Below are positions 30,931-33,354 of a DNA stretch of 33,354 nt, piece after piece. Each line of letters opens with the position of its first letter. Position 1 is the stretch's first letter. The stretch is from a virus: IMG/VR virus record IMGVR_UViG_3300032164_000042, positions 1-33,354 of that record; one strand, written 5' to 3'. Made by a program: the position numbers and the translations under genes. The notes under the pieces are model-generated. The model ran no database searches and was not told where the DNA came from. It saw nothing but the letters and a program-made list of their open reading frames with translations.

Positions 30931-32589
30931 ATGTCCGTCCGCGACCGGATCTTCGTCAACGCACCGAACACCATCGGGGGACCCACGGCGCAGGCGCCGT
31001 CCTCGGACATCAACCCGTGGCTGGACGACCTTGTCTCCACAATCTCCACCGATGTGGATAAGCTCGCCCCGGAGGTCTACGCGAGCCTCGTCGGGGCGAA
31101 GACCCCCTACAAGCCTTTCGTCATCGGGATCATCCCTCCTGATGTGACCGTCAACTTTGTGGCGATCGAGCAGACAAAGACGAACCTGGGTTCGGCCACC
31201 GGGAATTCGACTGCCAAAGGTCAGTCGGCGAGCGGCGGGGCTTCGGGTCCGAACGAGCTCGTGAAGACTAAGACGGTGTTCACCCAGAAGGCATTGGGGA
31301 ACGCCATATACAACAACCTGAAGAAGCGGGGTTTCAGCGAACCGGACGCCAAACGCCTTACGCCGCTGCTCGTAGGCCACGCCGGAGCTGAGTTGGACAG
31401 GGAGCCGAAAGGGAGCACGAACTTCAAGACGGACTGTTTCAATATCGGGAACGTCCACTCGGGTGGCCCTAAGCAGGGTGGGCAGTACTACAAAGGTCAG
31501 GACTTCCACGGCTCCGGTGAGAAGGGTCTCCCTCCTGGGAAGGTTGGAAAGCCGTACGACACATACTTTGTCGGCGCCACGAACCTGGACGACGGAGTAA
31601 ACCGTTGGGTCGGCGCTACCCTCGGTTGGAAGCAAGTTCGCAACGCCAAAGACGGTCAGGACTTTGCGAAAGCGCTTCGCCCCGACATTTTCCCCGAGAG
31701 CAAGGGCGGGAACAACGGTCCGTACTTCACGGCCGGCGACTCGCCTACCGACCCTTTTGTCATAGGCTATGGACGGAACGTTCAGTCGGGCGCGAATATG
31801 TACAGTTCGAGTAACAAAGATCCGTCCCAGCCTGATCCGGACGGTATCCTCACCGGCAATGAACCTGCCGTCTCCCCATCCGCTGGTGACCTGAACAAGA
31901 TCGATACGGACGCACCGCGGATTAGGGCAGACGTCATGTCGGGCGGGAACATCACGGACCTGGAGAAGGACGATCCTATCGGGGGACGGACGGGTCGGAA
32001 CATCCGTCCGGTCGATGGGGTCAGGCAAGAGACCGTCCAGAAACAGGTGAAGTACCTTCAGAACCAGGTAGCTGCCGCGAAGTCGATTCCGGCTCTCTAC
32101 ATGCTCATCTCGCCTCAAACGTTCTCTCGGAGTTACGAGCATTCGATTGATACCCCGAAGGGCCGCAGGAATCATATTGTGCACATGTGGCTGGAGAAGC
32201 CCATGACGATCTCCTGCAAGGGGGTGACGGCCGCCCAGTACATCATGAACTCCGCCGGCACCGGAGGCCTTACCCACCAGAAGCGAGTCCACAGCCTAAG
32301 CTATCGCAACCTCATGTCCCTCGTCCGGACGTACAAGAACAACGGGTACCTCTTTTCAGGAAAAGAGAACTTCGGCGACAGGAACGACCACGTCCGCCTC
32401 ATCGGAATGAGCGTCTACATTTACTTCGACGGCCACTTCTACATCGGCTCGTTCGACGACTTCAGCGTTACTGACAGTGCGGATAAGCCCTACAACCTGG
32501 AGTACAGCTTCAAGTTTACGGTCCGGTATGACATGGAGGTTGAGTCCGTGACCGACGCTCAAGTAGGCGGAAGCATAGGCGGAAGATGA
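30931..32589 (+). CDS. baseplate protein with lysozyme-like insert
   Basis: The 552-residue protein has an N-terminal region of unknown fold (1-110). A central domain (about 115-290) resembles glucosaminidase/lysozyme-fold peptidoglycan hydrolases: LLVGHAGAELDRE with candidate Glu154, CFNIGNV, and YDTYFVGATNLDDGVNRWVG. A linker follows, then a C-terminal domain (about 386-535) paralogous to the preceding protein. A tail-tip hydrolase would help the tube cross the cell wall, as gp5 does in T4. GGAGGG (30917-30922) precedes the ATG. The hydrolase call rests on motif pattern only and needs structural confirmation; an inactive structural domain is possible. Confidence 0.6.
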   Translation: MSVRDRIFVNAPNTIGGPTAQAPSSDINPWLDDLVSTISTDVDKLAPEVYASLVGAKTPYKPFVIGIIPPDVTVNFVAIEQTKTNLGSATGNSTAKGQSASGGASGPNELVKTKTVFTQKALGNAIYNNLKKRGFSEPDAKRLTPLLVGHAGAELDREPKGSTNFKTDCFNIGNVHSGGPKQGGQYYKGQDFHGSGEKGLPPGKVGKPYDTYFVGATNLDDGVNRWVGATLGWKQVRNAKDGQDFAKALRPDIFPESKGGNNGPYFTAGDSPTDPFVIGYGRNVQSGANMYSSSNKDPSQPDPDGILTGNEPAVSPSAGDLNKIDTDAPRIRADVMSGGNITDLEKDDPIGGRTGRNIRPVDGVRQETVQKQVKYLQNQVAAAKSIPALYMLISPQTFSRSYEHSIDTPKGRRNHIVHMWLEKPMTISCKGVTAAQYIMNSAGTGGLTHQKRVHSLSYRNLMSLVRTYKNNGYLFSGKENFGDRNDHVRLIGMSVYIYFDGHFYIGSFDDFSVTDSADKPYNLEYSFKFTVRYDMEVESVTDAQVGGSIGGR

Positions 32590-33354
32590 GGAAGTCCGCC
32601 TGGCGTGGCACATGGGAGCCCAATAAGCGACCGTTCATCACGGTCGCACCGGACGCGTATGTATCCCTTCAGGGGGAGACGACGGTCATTGGATGTGGCG
32701 AGTGCCTTCGCAAAGTTAACTACAACGACTATATCACTCAGATATCAACGGAGGCCTCTGTGGACTCCCCTCCCGGGAGTGCAACGATCAACCTCTCCAT
32801 TCCGGACAACGACGTCAACGAATTCTTTTCTGACGGGCAGTTCCTCATCCAGCCGATGATGGAGGTGGAGATCTTTGCGAAAGGTTACTATCTGATCGGA
32901 GGCTTTCCCCAGTACTACCGGATTTTCTGGGGGATCGTCTCGTCGGTGTCGAAGTCGTGGTCCAACGGGACGAGCTCTATGACCGTCAGCTGTAAGGACA
33001 TTCTGCGCTGGTGGGAGCTGACGAACGCGACGACGAACCCCGCTTTCCTTGAGGCCGGGGGGTCCAGCGCTGGTGGGTATCAGCTCTTCCAGAACCAGTT
33101 CTCGGGACAGAATCCTTACGCAACCATAGCCCAGCTCGCCAAAGACGCTATGGGCGACTTCTTCTATACGACCGGATCCTTTACGTCCTACACTCCTGAA
33201 AAGGGTCCCGAGGTCCCGACTATCGGCGGCTTCATGAAGGACGTCATGTCATATTGGCAGCTGAAGTTTGCGAACATTCAGACCGCCCTGGTCATGTTCG
33301 GAACATCAGGCCAGGCATACTCGTTCTCCGCCGTCGACGGGACCGTGTCCCCCA
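32586..33354 (+). CDS. baseplate hub-like protein (3' end outside window)
   Basis: ATG 32586 overlaps the upstream TGA (ATGA), and the frame stays open to the window edge for 256 codons. The start is basic (RKSAWRGTWEPNKRPF). The segment SPPGSATINLSIPDNDVNEFF, then MMEVEIFAKGYYLIG and YRIFWGIVSSVSKSWS ending in SMTVSCKDILRWWEL, is the beta-barrel pattern of hub proteins (gp27/gpD-like). Together with its position after the tape measure and baseplate genes this supports a hub role. The C-terminal part is missing, so later domains cannot be judged. Confidence 0.7.
   Translation, partial: MRKSAWRGTWEPNKRPFITVAPDAYVSLQGETTVIGCGECLRKVNYNDYITQISTEASVDSPPGSATINLSIPDNDVNEFFSDGQFLIQPMMEVEIFAKGYYLIGGFPQYYRIFWGIVSSVSKSWSNGTSSMTVSCKDILRWWELTNATTNPAFLEAGGSSAGGYQLFQNQFSGQNPYATIAQLAKDAMGDFFYTTGSFTSYTPEKGPEVPTIGGFMKDVMSYWQLKFANIQTALVMFGTSGQAYSFSAVDGTVSP

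Noticed and set aside
30895-32292. Minus-strand open frame (465 codons) antisense to the baseplate gene
   Set aside because: Composition is that of a shadow frame, and the plus-strand gene has a paralogous domain and an overlapping operon arrangement.
1-33354. tRNA genes, integrase, transposase or attachment sites
   Set aside because: No cloverleaf-like region, recombinase motif or insertion-sequence terminal repeats were seen; the only mobile genes recognised are the two homing endonucleases.

Overview
This window is about 33 kb from the morphogenesis region of a large contractile-tailed (myovirus-type) bacteriophage with a GC-rich genome. Most codons end in G or C, genes are packed tightly with many ATGA or TGATG overlaps, and no intergenic gap reaches 150 bases. 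There are no rRNA, tRNA, integrase or CRISPR signals. The host cannot be named from the sequence; a high-GC bacterium is likely. Terminase, portal and major capsid genes are not in the window and presumably lie to the left.

Region 1 (1-8961, all plus strand) looks like the head-to-tail joining region. It holds small proteins with related N-terminal leaders, an Ig-like connector candidate, a protein with a four-cysteine knuckle, several small structural candidates, a tail-terminator-like protein and an FmdB-type zinc ribbon protein. Two unexpected genes sit inside it: an actin/Hsp70-fold ATPase (5097-6098) and a free-standing GIY-YIG homing endonuclease with NUMOD3-like repeats (6132-6908).

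Region 2 (8962-14152) is one extraordinary tail sheath gene of 1684 codons. It has recognisable sheath ends and a very large middle that includes duplicated beta modules and six tandem 41-42-residue repeats carrying paired histidines. An HNH homing endonuclease on the opposite strand abuts its stop codon.

Region 3 (14153-23801) is an accessory block of mixed orientation that separates the sheath gene from the tail tube gene by about 9.7 kb. It encodes a 2OG-Fe(II) oxygenase-like protein, a DUF932-type protein, an SF2 helicase of UvsW/SSL2 type, a nucleoside-hydrolase-like enzyme, a CDC48/FtsH-type AAA+ ATPase and several unknown proteins. One small gene (22303-22529) appears to need a -1 frameshift to reach its natural stop.

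Region 4 (23802-33354, plus strand) is the tail core: tube protein, two tail-assembly chaperone candidates, an 1187-residue tape measure protein, two baseplate proteins sharing a paralogous domain (the larger with a lysozyme-like insert), and the start of a baseplate hub-like gene cut by the window end. A strong stem-loop with a competing alternative stem lies between the tube gene and the chaperones and could set their expression ratio.

The best candidates for something new are the giant histidine-repeat sheath, the actin-like ATPase inside the structural operon, the shared N-terminal leader on small proteins, and the accessory block between sheath and tube.
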